Origin: Halobacterium hubeiense
GTDB lineage: Archaea; Halobacteriota; Halobacteria; Halobacteriales; Halobacteriaceae
Direction: 5' to 3'
Length of the DNA: 64,000 nucleotides
Assembly (NCBI RefSeq): GCF_001488575.1
Contig: NZ_LN831304.1
Span: 92,626 to 156,625, forward strand
Part shown: positions 33,588 through 43,500 of the stretch, piece after piece
Layout of the letters: each line of letters opens with the position of its first letter
Numbering within the stretch: the first letter of the stretch is position 1
Position numbers and translations under genes: made by a program
Notes under the pieces: generated by a model
What the model saw: only the letters and a program-made list of their open reading frames with translations
Told to the model about the DNA's origin: nothing
Database searches by the model: none

Positions 33588-34642
33588 ATGAGCTTGAATA
33601 TTCCTCTTCCTGCGGGTCTCGGGGATTACTCTTGGCTCGAAACTCTTGCTCAACGTGAGGAGATTGAACAAACAGTTCCTCTCTATATCGAAGCTGATGA
33701 CGGGATTGAGGTCGTCGCTGTTTCCCTTCTCTGTGAAGATTATCTTAGGATGATCTACCGGGCTCCTAATGGCTGGCAATTGCTCACAGAATACGAGTTG
33801 TCCGAGGACCCGATTATTCACGTAGACGACCTCCTTGATGCTGTCGTTGCATTTGTGGGAACAGACGCGAGAGTCGTTCAAAAACTCGCTCAGGAACTCG
33901 GTGAGAAGTTAGAGGAGCATTGGAAGATGGGTTTTGTTCCGTATAGTCAATCTGGGAAGGGGGACAAATTTGAGGAACTTAGACAGGACTGCGATTGCTC
34001 AGGGATTGACGACCCGTCAATTGGGCGTGTTCCGGGAATGTCTGAAATCGAGGAATCAGCAGAATTTCGCTGCCGTAACTGTATGAGCCTATACGGTATC
34101 GAGTATCAGGGTCGTAGAATCGATCTTGATGAGGTGTTCAGTGCTGAGTGGCTCTTCACGGATTCGACTCCGGATGACATCGTGGAGATCGGTGCGGAAG
34201 ATTCATTTCTCGTGTATTCTGATGGTCGACCAATAAACAAAACAGAACGAGTCATCAGCGCGATGACTAGCTATGGTGGTGACACGAGTTCTTCTTTTGC
34301 CCGATATATCCCTGAGAACCACCAGGGATTGCTCTATATTCGAGATGATGACGCGGCTGGATACGTCACTTGGGAAGAGCTGGATGGAATACAGGTTCTT
34401 CGACAGCTGTATGTCCGGGATCATTACCGGCGCAGGGGATTGCTGAGGAATTGATTCAGACTTGGTGCCAGGAGTACTGCGAGGATGATGTCTACTACAT
34501 CGACGAACCGAACGACAAGAGCCGATCTCTGTTTTCAAAACTGGGGCATATTGACGGTGATGGTGAGTACGAAGCGATTGAACTCTACCCGATTCGCGGC
34601 GTTGGGAACAGTCTTGATGCCAGCCAGACTCTTCCTCAATAG
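33588..34642 (+). pseudogene. acetyltransferase-domain protein with frameshift
   Basis: The first frame gives 288 residues, ending in QLYVRDHYRRRGLLRN at 34454. The next frame continues from about 34435 with IAEELIQTWCQEYCEDD and runs to 34642. Joined at the AGGGGA run near 34434-34439, the two parts form a normal GNAT fold (YRRRG-IAEEL acetyl-CoA loop, then a final strand), about 351 residues in all. The N-terminal 190 residues carry CDC and CRNC cysteines that may bind zinc. One missing base explains the break: a real mutation, a sequencing error or programmed slippage. Its place in the defence island suggests a toxin or modifying enzyme. Confidence 0.72.
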
Positions 34643-34663
34643 TTCATACACACTCTCACCGAT

Positions 34664-35101
34664 TTAATCAGCCAGATTTCGAATCCCCTCTACCACGCTC
34701 TCTCCTTGCCAACCCACGATCTGATCTGCGTGGTCTTCAACGAAATTGGGCATCTGCTCGTTTCCGCGCGGTGTAACACCCAGAATTGGCTTGCTCTCGA
34801 TTTCAGCTAAAATAGTTTCTTTCTTGATCCATTTGCTGTGTGCTACGTACATCCCCCCGAGTATTATTACGACCGTAGCTGGCTTGATCTGGTCTTCCCG
34901 GAGCGCCTGTTCCAGTTCCTCCTCGGTGTCAGCATCGATCTCATCAACCTTCGGTACTGAGTAGTTCCGGAAACTGAAATTCGGGTAGTCGCGAAGTAGT
35001 TCTACCATCCGATTGTACTCGTCGCTGTACTCCCAAGAGTGCGAGATGAACAGTCGGTATTCGCTCCGACGGTTGCTTGAAGATCTGCTGTTGAAGCTCA
35101 T
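34664..35101 (-). CDS. ThsB-like TIR domain protein
   Basis: A 145-residue protein made almost wholly of a TIR-like domain of the ThsB/DUF1863 kind. It has the first strand YRLFISHSW (15-23), the helix SDEYNRMVELLRDY, the conserved FRNYSVP, and the VVIILGGMYVAHSKWIKKE strand-helix with the candidate Glu. In Thoeris, ThsB makes a cyclic-ADP-ribose-type signal from NAD on phage infection. It is divergent from a second TIR protein 127 bases away, with both promoters in that gap. It is convergent with the acetyltransferase-like gene. Confidence 0.85.
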   Translation of the reverse strand: MSFNSRSSSNRRSEYRLFISHSWEYSDEYNRMVELLRDYPNFSFRNYSVPKVDEIDADTEEELEQALREDQIKPATVVIILGGMYVAHSKWIKKETILAEIESKPILGVTPRGNEQMPNFVEDHADQIVGWQGESVVEGIRNLAD

Positions 35102-35228
35102 AACTATATGCGATTTATTGACGGCTTACCCGTTTAGTACTATGGTCCTCTCTGATGCGGAATCCAAATCTGCCGATATTCCAGGGGGAAGAACTTATAC
35201 TATTTAAAAACGGATTGTTCATACGGTT

Positions 35229-36170
35229 ATGAGCCAAGACACCTCCTCCCCATTGAAAACCACCTGGGAGGCTGCGTTTGATGATATTCGTGGCAGTCCA
35301 ACCCCCGAATCAGCTGTTCGATTCGTTCTGAAGTCAGCTGTTAACGATCTACCTACCGGATTCTATCGCGATGATGGAGACCGCCTACTACCGACCTACA
35401 AAGGGAACGATCTCGGAAAGGAGTTCACCGTTCGAGAACTCGGCCCCGTTTATACAGTCACGCAATCTGGGGATAACAGTCTCCCTGAGCTCAGTTCCTC
35501 TCGACCGTCGCTCTTCGAGCCGAATGACCAACAGTCGGGCCTTGTCCCGACCGACGATTCCCTGAGCCGCAGTTCTACCGACACTCAGAACCAGCAGGGG
35601 CTCTCGTCTGGACAAAAAATTGCTGGCGGTGCTTTGCTCCTATATAGTGCCTACAAAGGGCTAGAAGCCTTGGCCTCTGCAGGCTCGTCGACTCAAGAGT
35701 CCTCTTCCTCCTCAGGCGGAAATACTGGGCAATCAATCTCACGCTTAGCACGCGCTGCAACTCGACTTGAGGACAAGCAGTACAACGTTTTTGTCTCTCA
35801 CTCGTGGGAGTACGACGAACACTACGAGCGTATCGTTGATTTCCTTGACGAGGTTCCGTCGCTCGAGTGGCAGAATCATAGTGTCCCCTCAACTGACCCT
35901 CTGCCCGTGGATACCGAGTCTGCCCTTCGCTCTGAACTCCGGAACCAGATGAAAACGGCGTCGGTTGTCGTCGTAAGTAGTGGAATGTACGGTGCTCACA
36001 GCACTTGGATCCCGGAGGAGCTGGAACTCGCCGATGAACTGGACAAGCCGGTGATCGCAATCATTCCAGAGGGACAATCGAAGGTCCCCGAGAAAATCCA
36101 AGAAGTCGCAGATACTCAGGTAGGATGGCGAAAGGCCTCGCTTGTCGACGCACTCGCTGAATATGCCTGA
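35229..36170 (+). CDS. TIR domain protein with unknown N-terminal domain
   Basis: A 313-residue protein. Residues 1-80 form an unassigned compact domain (WEAAFDDIRGSPTPESAV and onward). Residues 85-180 are Ser/Gln-rich with a short hydrophobic segment IAGGALLLYSAYKGLEALA (131-149) that may insert in or touch the membrane. Residues 185-313 are a ThsB-like TIR domain (VFVSHSWEY, then WQNHSVPS, then VVVSSGMYGAHSTWIPEE). It overlaps the following membrane protein gene by 8 bases, so the two are made together. TATA-like TTATACTATTTAAA lies at 35193-35206, suiting a leaderless start at 35229. Confidence 0.82.
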   Translation: MSQDTSSPLKTTWEAAFDDIRGSPTPESAVRFVLKSAVNDLPTGFYRDDGDRLLPTYKGNDLGKEFTVRELGPVYTVTQSGDNSLPELSSSRPSLFEPNDQQSGLVPTDDSLSRSSTDTQNQQGLSSGQKIAGGALLLYSAYKGLEALASAGSSTQESSSSSGGNTGQSISRLARAATRLEDKQYNVFVSHSWEYDEHYERIVDFLDEVPSLEWQNHSVPSTDPLPVDTESALRSELRNQMKTASVVVVSSGMYGAHSTWIPEELELADELDKPVIAIIPEGQSKVPEKIQEVADTQVGWRKASLVDALAEYA

Positions 36171-36933
36171 TTCAACCGACGAAGCGGCGGTTGATCTTTC
36201 CGAGGATGAAGCCGATACTGACGATGGAGACACGCCCGAGACAGAACCTGAGCACTCTGAAGAGGTCACTGGAGGGGACCCTGCTGGGCCATCTGAGGAG
36301 GAAGATGTCACAGCTGGACCGTTGGCTAATCTGAGTGAGGACGAGAAGAATCGGCTGATGGAGCAGTACATCCATTACGGGGAGGTGGCAATCGAGACAG
36401 CCAATCAGCGAGTCCAGATGAACCGTTTTTTCGGTCTGATTTTAACCTCGATACTGGCCGGTCTCTTTGCTCTCGCCCGCGGCAATCTCACGAGCACAAA
36501 TGCTGCGATCGTTCTCTTCGCATCAGGATTCGGCAGTCTGATTTGCTACTTCTGGTATCAGAGTCTTCAATCATACCGACGGCTGAACAAAGCTCGATAT
36601 GCTATCCTGAATGAGATCGAGTCGGTCCTGCCTGTTCGTATGTATCTCGATGAGTGGCGATATTTGAAGCGGGAGAAGCCTGACCCAGAAATCGTTGATC
36701 CTCGTCCAGCTGAAGATGCTGATCACCGCTCGCATACGATTGTGGAACAGTGGTTCGTCCGCCTATTGGCTGCTGGATACATCTCCGTCGGAGGATATGC
36801 CGGCGGGTTCATTCTTACTCCCCAGGTGAAGAGGTTCATTCCATCACTGCCGGACCCATCGATGGTTGGTTTTGGTGTTGGTGGAGTCTTCCTGCTCGGC
36901 TTAGCCATCCTCTTTAGGATTCAAACCCGCTGA
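36163..36933 (+). CDS. RipA-like membrane protein, candidate effector
   Basis: A 256-residue protein. Residues 1-60 are a disordered acidic tail. A helix with AIETANQRVQMNRFF leads into two membrane segments (about 87-105 and 112-132), then a cytoplasmic part with SYRRLNKARYAILNEIE and LPVRMYLDEW, then two more membrane segments (about 195-215 and 230-250). The helix and cytoplasmic patterns resemble the RipA family of oligomeric membrane proteins often found beside TIR genes. I chose the ATG at 36163 because it overlaps the TIR stop by 8 bases. It is the natural pore-forming or membrane-disrupting partner of the TIR proteins, an inference from context. Confidence 0.7.
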   Translation: MPDSTDEAAVDLSEDEADTDDGDTPETEPEHSEEVTGGDPAGPSEEEDVTAGPLANLSEDEKNRLMEQYIHYGEVAIETANQRVQMNRFFGLILTSILAGLFALARGNLTSTNAAIVLFASGFGSLICYFWYQSLQSYRRLNKARYAILNEIESVLPVRMYLDEWRYLKREKPDPEIVDPRPAEDADHRSHTIVEQWFVRLLAAGYISVGGYAGGFILTPQVKRFIPSLPDPSMVGFGVGGVFLLGLAILFRIQTR

Positions 36934-36940
36934 AAATACT

Positions 36941-37162
36941 ATGAGGCGCTTCGATACCGGTGATTCTGTCCGAATTGATATTCCTGATGAGACTGATCCC
37001 GACCATGACTGGCTCCATGGTCGTTACGGAACAGTTGTTGAGATCATTACTGACGATGCGGGAGATGTGACTGATGATGAACGCGAGGGGTATCTCTTTC
37101 GCGTCGAATTGGATGATGGCGAAACTGTCGATGTGCGCTGGCGTGATATCAGGCCTGGTTGA
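36941..37162 (+). CDS. small beta-barrel protein
   Basis: A 73-residue acidic protein predicted as a small SH3-like barrel: GDSVRIDI, then GRYGTVVEI, then EGYLFRVELDDGETVDVRWRDI. I do not recognise a named family. It starts 7 bases after the membrane protein gene, so it is the last gene of the TIR operon. It may be an adaptor or simply a co-transferred gene. Confidence 0.6.
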   Translation: MRRFDTGDSVRIDIPDETDPDHDWLHGRYGTVVEIITDDAGDVTDDEREGYLFRVELDDGETVDVRWRDIRPG

Positions 37163-37388
37163 TGTGACTTCGGTGTTACTATTCGTATCAGATCGAAACC
37201 TTCCTGCAGGAACAGAATGCTTGAACCCAGCGTGAACGGCACTCGGATACAGATGTCCGGGTGCTAGCGAGCGTCGACTGAATTCCAGGTCCTCTCTGAT
37301 TTATTTTGGCCTCTCTCGGTAAGCCACTCCTAAGCTGTCAGTCTCGCCAAGAGTGAAGTGAGACCGATATCTTGGTAGGGAATGTTCG
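37163..37388. other. intergenic, nothing recognised
   Basis: This is a 226-base gap between the TIR operon and the nuclease-helicase operon. I see no gene, and only weak promoter-like sequence near 37300 (TTTATTTT). Confidence 0.4.
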
Positions 37389-40300
37389 ATGGATTCAACG
37401 CTTCTGACCGGTCCGAAACACGCCCGATTGGAACGACGGGCATTTCAGCGGGCTGATGATATCGCAATTAATTCGCTGGGGAGTATTCTCTACATAACGC
37501 GGAACGACGCTCGCCGGAGTATGGTTGAGGACAGCTGGGCCGTTTCCCACGAACCTCTCCGTCTTCGTGCGGAGACGCTTGACGCGGTCGTTCGGGAGTG
37601 GTACGAGCATCTCCACGGTCCGGTTCAACCGCTCTCCGGGCAGCTGAACCGTCGGCTCGCGGAGTACGCGCTTGACCGAACAACAGCCGAGACAGATGGC
37701 GCTCTTGCTGGCGAACCAGCCTCTGCCGCCCTCGCTGATTCGTTCAGCAGTCGCTTCTCACTCTTCGACGACGCCGGCGTCGGTACCGCTGACGCACTGG
37801 CGGCGGAGTTCGAGGGCTCAGACCTCGATGACCATATCGCGACAGCCACTGTCGACGCGTACCGACACTACCGGGATCTCCATGCCGACTTTGTCGATGA
37901 GTGGGTCTGTACCCGGGGAGAAATGTTCGACGCCGTCGCAACGGCGGAGCAGTCACTATCGGCGCTCTCCCCGGAACTGGATGTCGTCATCCTTTCCGGG
38001 TATCACGAGTTCCGCCCCGTCGAACGCCGCCTCATCGAACGCCTCGCCGACGAGCTTCCGATGATCGCACTGCTGCCACTCCACCAGGATGGCCGGAGCG
38101 GAGTCGACGCCGTTGCGGAGGACGCCTTGGATGTGTACGAAGCACTTGACTTTGAGACAGTAGAACTCGAGCCCGTCGACGAGTCAGGGCAGGCCTTTGG
38201 AACGATCACCGAGGCGCTCTACCGCCCGGACCCCGACACCGTCCCTTCTCCAGACACTCTGCGATGGCGTGAACGCCCGACGCCCGAGCGCGAGATTCGC
38301 TTCGTCGCTCGCGAGCTCCGGACTGAGTTGGCCAATGGTCGCGACCCCGACGACCTGGCCGTCGTCGTTCCCGGGACTGAGGCTTATTCGGGGTACGTCG
38401 AGGATACGTTCGATACGTTCGATATCCCGCACGTCACGACCGACGCCTCACAGCTGAACCGGACGTTCACCGGGAGCGTCGTCCACGACCTCCTGAACCT
38501 CGCCGAACCGGATCCGCGGGCTGAGGACCTCACGTCCCTGTTTGCGAATCCACTAGTCAATGTCGTCGACACCGACCAAGCCAACGCCGTCACGGCAGCT
38601 GCTCGCCGGCGTGGCACCGTTTCTGTGTCACCCCTGCTCGATGACGTCGACGACGAGGCGGCGGAACTGATCGAGAACCTACTGGCCACGCTAGAGACGC
38701 TCCGAACAGGCGACGTCGAGGGCGCAACCAAGACTCTCCGACGACTGTTGGACGAACGGTTCGACCTGGAGGGGGCGACGGAGGACTACGCCAGCGGCGC
38801 CGAGCAAGCCGTCGAACAGCGAGCCTACGACCTCGTAGACGAGGTCCTCTCCTCGTTCGAGTCGCTGGCGGCGGTCAATAGCGATCTCTCCCCGTTGGCA
38901 CTGTTCACTCGTGCGTTCGATGGTGTTCCGATCCGGGTTCCGCAGCGCGCTGCTGGCGGTCACGTCGAAGTGATGGGGTTGCTCGACGCCCGGATGCGCT
39001 CGTTCGAGAAGGTGTTTCTCGTGGGGCTGACGAGCGAGCACTTCCCCGTGACGCCGGAGCGCCCGGCCTTCTTCGAAGAAATGACCGACGCCCATCCACG
39101 GTTCGACACTGGCGACGAGCGCCTCCGGGGGCGCTATCTCTTCGCGACGCTCCTGGCGAACGTTGACGAACTCACGATCACCACACCAGAGACGGGCGAC
39201 GACGAATCCGCCGTCGTCCGGTCGCCGGTCCTCGACGAACTCCAGCGCGTGACCGGCATCGAACCCGAAGATGGCGTCGACGACCGCGTGGGCTCCCGCG
39301 AAGACCTCCAGCGGCACGTCGCTGCAACGGCCGACCGGCGTGCGGCAGTCAGCCGCGCCGGCGACCGAGGTGACCTCTCCCCCGAGCAGACCAAGCGCAC
39401 GGATCGGGGACTCCACTGTGCGGCCAACAGGGGAACGGCTGGCCTCTCCGACCACGACGGCGTGTTGGATCCCGAGACAGTCGATGAGGTATACCCTCCG
39501 TCGGAGCGAGAACCCTACAGCGCGAGTCGGATCGAGCGATACGTCGAGTGTGGGTTCAAGTTCTACGCCGACGAAGTGCTCGAAATCGAGGATCCCGACG
39601 ACGTCGAGGTCGTCCCTACGCCCCTCGAAACCGGATCGTACGTCCACGACGTCCTCGAACGGTTCTTCGCGGATCTACAGGACGAAACCGAAGATGGTGT
39701 CGACCTCACCGAGTTCGACCGGAACGACTTGGCGATACACCTTCGCGAGATTGCCGTCGAAGAACTCCGGGATGCTGACTTCGAGTACGACGGCCTGTTC
39801 TATGAACGGTGGAAGGCGGAGCTGTTCGCGGGCCTGGGTGACGGCGAGAGTGCTCCGTACGAGGCCGGGAGCAAACCTCACGACGCACCGGAACAGGGGT
39901 TGTTCGCTACCTTCCTCGACAACGAACTCTCGCGGGACGGCGCTGACCGCCCACACTTGTTCGAGGCCCCGTTCGGCGAGGGACTTCCCGACTCGGATGC
40001 TGGGCCGTTCACAGTTGAGCGACCGGACGGCTCGACTGTCTCGATTCGGGGATACATCGACCGCGTTGACGTGAGCCAGGGTGGCGAACAACCGACGCTC
40101 ACGCTCTACGACTACAAGACTGGTCGAGCACCGTATATGACGAAGACAACCGGCGGCACGAAGTTCCAACTCCCCATTTATCTGCTTGCTGCGGCCAACG
40201 TCGTCGACGGTGATCTGTTCGAGCAGGGATCGCTTTCAGCGACGTACTATCAGGTGCGACCCCCCAACGACCTCAAGGTTCCACGCGGCGTCGAATCGAA

Positions 40301-40577
40301 GTTCGATTCAGAGGCCGAACTCCGCCGGTTCCTGAACGATGTTGTTCCGGAGTGGCTGGGCCAAATCGACGAGGCGATCGGCAACGGTCGGTTCCACACG
40401 ACCCTCCTGTCGGCCCGCGGAGCGAACTGCCGATACTGTGACTACCGTCGGGCGTGCGATGTCCGCCATCACCGCAAGCGGGAGTTCGTCGACGAGGTTA
40501 ACGAGGACGACGCTGCGTACGTTCCGCTCCGTGTTCGCGACGACGAGGACATCGAGACGGTGATGAGCGATGACTGA
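37389..40577 (+). CDS. addB: AddB-like nuclease subunit with Fe-S cluster
   Basis: A 1062-residue protein of the AddB/RexB type. The N terminus begins a helicase-like fold (STLLTGPKHARLERRAF), but the Walker A GKT is missing, as in RexB-type inactive helicases. The C-terminal nuclease has GYIDRVD and DYKTGR (about 885-908). The four cluster cysteines are C721 (VECGFKFY) and C1014, C1017 and C1023 (CRYCDYRRAC). It overlaps the AddA-like gene by 8 bases. Together they should resect double-strand breaks, for recombination or for destroying foreign DNA. Confidence 0.82.
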   Translation: MDSTLLTGPKHARLERRAFQRADDIAINSLGSILYITRNDARRSMVEDSWAVSHEPLRLRAETLDAVVREWYEHLHGPVQPLSGQLNRRLAEYALDRTTAETDGALAGEPASAALADSFSSRFSLFDDAGVGTADALAAEFEGSDLDDHIATATVDAYRHYRDLHADFVDEWVCTRGEMFDAVATAEQSLSALSPELDVVILSGYHEFRPVERRLIERLADELPMIALLPLHQDGRSGVDAVAEDALDVYEALDFETVELEPVDESGQAFGTITEALYRPDPDTVPSPDTLRWRERPTPEREIRFVARELRTELANGRDPDDLAVVVPGTEAYSGYVEDTFDTFDIPHVTTDASQLNRTFTGSVVHDLLNLAEPDPRAEDLTSLFANPLVNVVDTDQANAVTAAARRRGTVSVSPLLDDVDDEAAELIENLLATLETLRTGDVEGATKTLRRLLDERFDLEGATEDYASGAEQAVEQRAYDLVDEVLSSFESLAAVNSDLSPLALFTRAFDGVPIRVPQRAAGGHVEVMGLLDARMRSFEKVFLVGLTSEHFPVTPERPAFFEEMTDAHPRFDTGDERLRGRYLFATLLANVDELTITTPETGDDESAVVRSPVLDELQRVTGIEPEDGVDDRVGSREDLQRHVAATADRRAAVSRAGDRGDLSPEQTKRTDRGLHCAANRGTAGLSDHDGVLDPETVDEVYPPSEREPYSASRIERYVECGFKFYADEVLEIEDPDDVEVVPTPLETGSYVHDVLERFFADLQDETEDGVDLTEFDRNDLAIHLREIAVEELRDADFEYDGLFYERWKAELFAGLGDGESAPYEAGSKPHDAPEQGLFATFLDNELSRDGADRPHLFEAPFGEGLPDSDAGPFTVERPDGSTVSIRGYIDRVDVSQGGEQPTLTLYDYKTGRAPYMTKTTGGTKFQLPIYLLAAANVVDGDLFEQGSLSATYYQVRPPNDLKVPRGVESKFDSEAELRRFLNDVVPEWLGQIDEAIGNGRFHTTLLSARGANCRYCDYRRACDVRHHRKREFVDEVNEDDAAYVPLRVRDDEDIETVMSDD

Positions 40578-43500
40578 GGAACCCGAGGAGATTCAGCTCA
40601 CAGAGGAACAGGAGGACGCGCTCGTCCAGGGCCGGAACGTCGCGATCACTGCCGGCGCCGGGACGGGGAAGACGACAACGCTCACCGAGCGGTACGTGAC
40701 GATACTGGCCGAAAACCCATCGCTCACGCCGGAGAACATCGTTACGATCACCTTCACACGAAAGGCCGCTGCCGAACTGACCGAGCGCGTTCGGGAGGAG
40801 GTGTACGACCGGCTCGAGGCTGTCGACTCACCAGAAGCCTATCACCGCTGGCGAAACGTCCTCGACGACCTGGAGGATGGCTACGTCCACACCATTCACG
40901 CGTTCTGTACGCGGCTCTTGCGAGAACGGGCCGTCGAGGCTCCGGTCCCGCTCGGCTTCGACGTACTCGACGAAGACGGCGCTGCGACACTCCAACGCGA
41001 AGTCGTGACGGAGTTTCTCGAACGCAACCTGGACGATGACGACGTCGCGCTACTCGCTCAGCTTTGGGGTCGCGACCAGCTGGTCGATGTACTCACTGGA
41101 CTACTCGATGAGCGCCCACAGAGCGAGGCGGTCCTCGAGGAGTGGCGTGATGCGGAGGTCAACGACTACGTCGATATCTGCTGGGAGGTCGTTTGTGATC
41201 TCGACGTCGCCGACGCCCGACAGACGCTGTATGCGGACGGACTCCTTGAGCAGCTACGCACGGTTGCGGGCCGTGTCGACCGCGAGGGCGCTATCGCCGA
41301 CGAAGACGGTCTTCGAGCCTACCGGACCTTCACCGAAGTCGCGACCACACTCTCGGCCGACCCGGAGGAAAGCGATCCTCGCGACTGTCAACGGGCAATC
41401 CTCGAGCTCTACGAGGCCTGTGAGAAGAAGAACGGCGGCCTGTACAGCAGTTCGGGGTACGTCGTCGGTGACCGGGACGATTGGGGTGAGTACGGTGACG
41501 TCTACGACGACCTGAAAGACACCATCGACACGGTCATCGATGCCGTCGAACCGCACGCGGATGCGGTCGAGACGACGCCCGGTGAGCTCGAAGCGAACAG
41601 CGCTCACTACGCGCTCGCCCTAATGCGCGTCTTCAACGACGTCCTCGCCGCCTACGCCGACGAGAAGGAGCGCCGCGATACGCTCGACTTCCCCGACGTG
41701 ATCGAGACAACCCTCGAGTTCTTGCGAGCGAACGATGTCGTCACGGAGCGGCTTCGAGAGCAGTTTGCGGCCGTGATGGTCGACGAGTTCCAGGACACGG
41801 ACCCGCGCCAGTGGGAGTTAGTCAAGCTCCTCACGGGCGTCGACGAGCAGACGGCGTCGAACGTCTTCCTGGTCGGCGACGAGAAACAGAGCATCTACGG
41901 ATTCCGCGGGGCCGACGTGACGACGTTCGGGGATGCGCGCAGAGAACTCCAGACCGTCAACGAGGCTCGTGGGGTTGACGACGTTCCCGACAGCGACGGC
42001 GAGAGTCCGACCGCCCTCGAACTCTCCGGGAATTTCCGGACGCTGGACGAGCCGTTGTCGTTCCTGAACGAGCTCTTCGAGTACCTGTTCCAACCAGAAG
42101 GTGACACCCACGAACCCTACGAAGCGCCACCTCAGGGACTGAGTACGCAGCGCGACCGTGTCGAGGACATCGAGGGACTGACCGGGAGTGTCGAGTATCT
42201 CGCTGTCCCCGACGACGCCGATACGGCAGCGGAGCTCTTCGGCGACGACCATCCGGTCGCCGAAGGCGCGCTCGACCACACCATCGAGGCCGAAGCGCAA
42301 GCGCTCACAGCTCGACTGACCCACCTGTTCGACGATCCGCCGCAAGTCCAAGACCCCGACACAGGTGCTCATCGTGACGCTACGCCGGACGACACGGCAA
42401 TCCTCCTCCGCCGACGAACTCATCTGGATCGGTATCAGCGCGCTCTCGAGAAGTACGACATCCCCTACACTGTCGTCGGTGGCGTCGGATTCTACGATAC
42501 GCCTGAGGTCCAGGCGCTCACGAACCTGCTTCGAGTTCTCGGTGATCCACAGGACGATGTCTCCCTCTACGGGGTGCTTCGGTCGCCGCTGTTCGGATTC
42601 GCGGATGATCGTCTCGCACCGGCGGTCGCAGAGGCCAATTCAGTGTGGGATGCGCTCGCCGAGGCGGACGATCCACAGCTCGCGGACGCGTTCGACCTCC
42701 TTACGACGTGGCGGACCCTCAGCGGCTGTGCGACGCCGTCTGAGGATGGCGTCCTCCCGTGGAACCGCCTGCTGTCCCGAGTGATCGATGACACGGGGTA
42801 TCTGGCTAGTGTGAGTGCTGATGAACGCGGTCGACAGGCCGTCGCGAACGTCGAGAAGTTCCGCGACCAGGTCCGTACCTGGAGCGAGAACGGTGTTCAT
42901 ACAGCTGCCGGGTTGCTCCACCGGATCGACCGCCAAGCCGAGATCGATCCCCGAGAGGGGGAGGCTGACATTCCCGGTGATGTTGAGGGAGTTCGGATAA
43001 TGACGATTCACGCCGCGAAGGGACTCGAGTTCCCAATCGTCACTGTTCCCGATCTCGGAAGTGACCTCAATTTCGGGCGGTCCGTCGATGACCACGGCTA
43101 TGTCCGCCTCGTCAAGGGGACGACTGATGCTCCACCGATTCCTGCCGTGGGTGGTCCCCACCCCAACGATGCGTTCTCAATCGAAAAGACGGCAGTCCAC
43201 GAATATGCTGATCGTCGCTCGCTCCCGCAAGAGCGTGCGGAATCCAAACGACTGCTCTACGTGGCCTGTACCCGAACTCGGGACCACCTGCTGTTGTGTG
43301 GGACACACGATATCGATATCGATGAGTCTGGACACATCGAACTCGGTGAGCCAGATGATTTCGACGACGCCAGCCGATGGCGGGATTGGCTCCAGCCAAT
43401 TCTGTTTGACGACCAAGAGCTAGTCGCTGAGGCGGTTCACGAGGGAGCTACGGACGCTCGAATCGGTGACGCTTCATACACTATTCAGACGCCACCTCGG

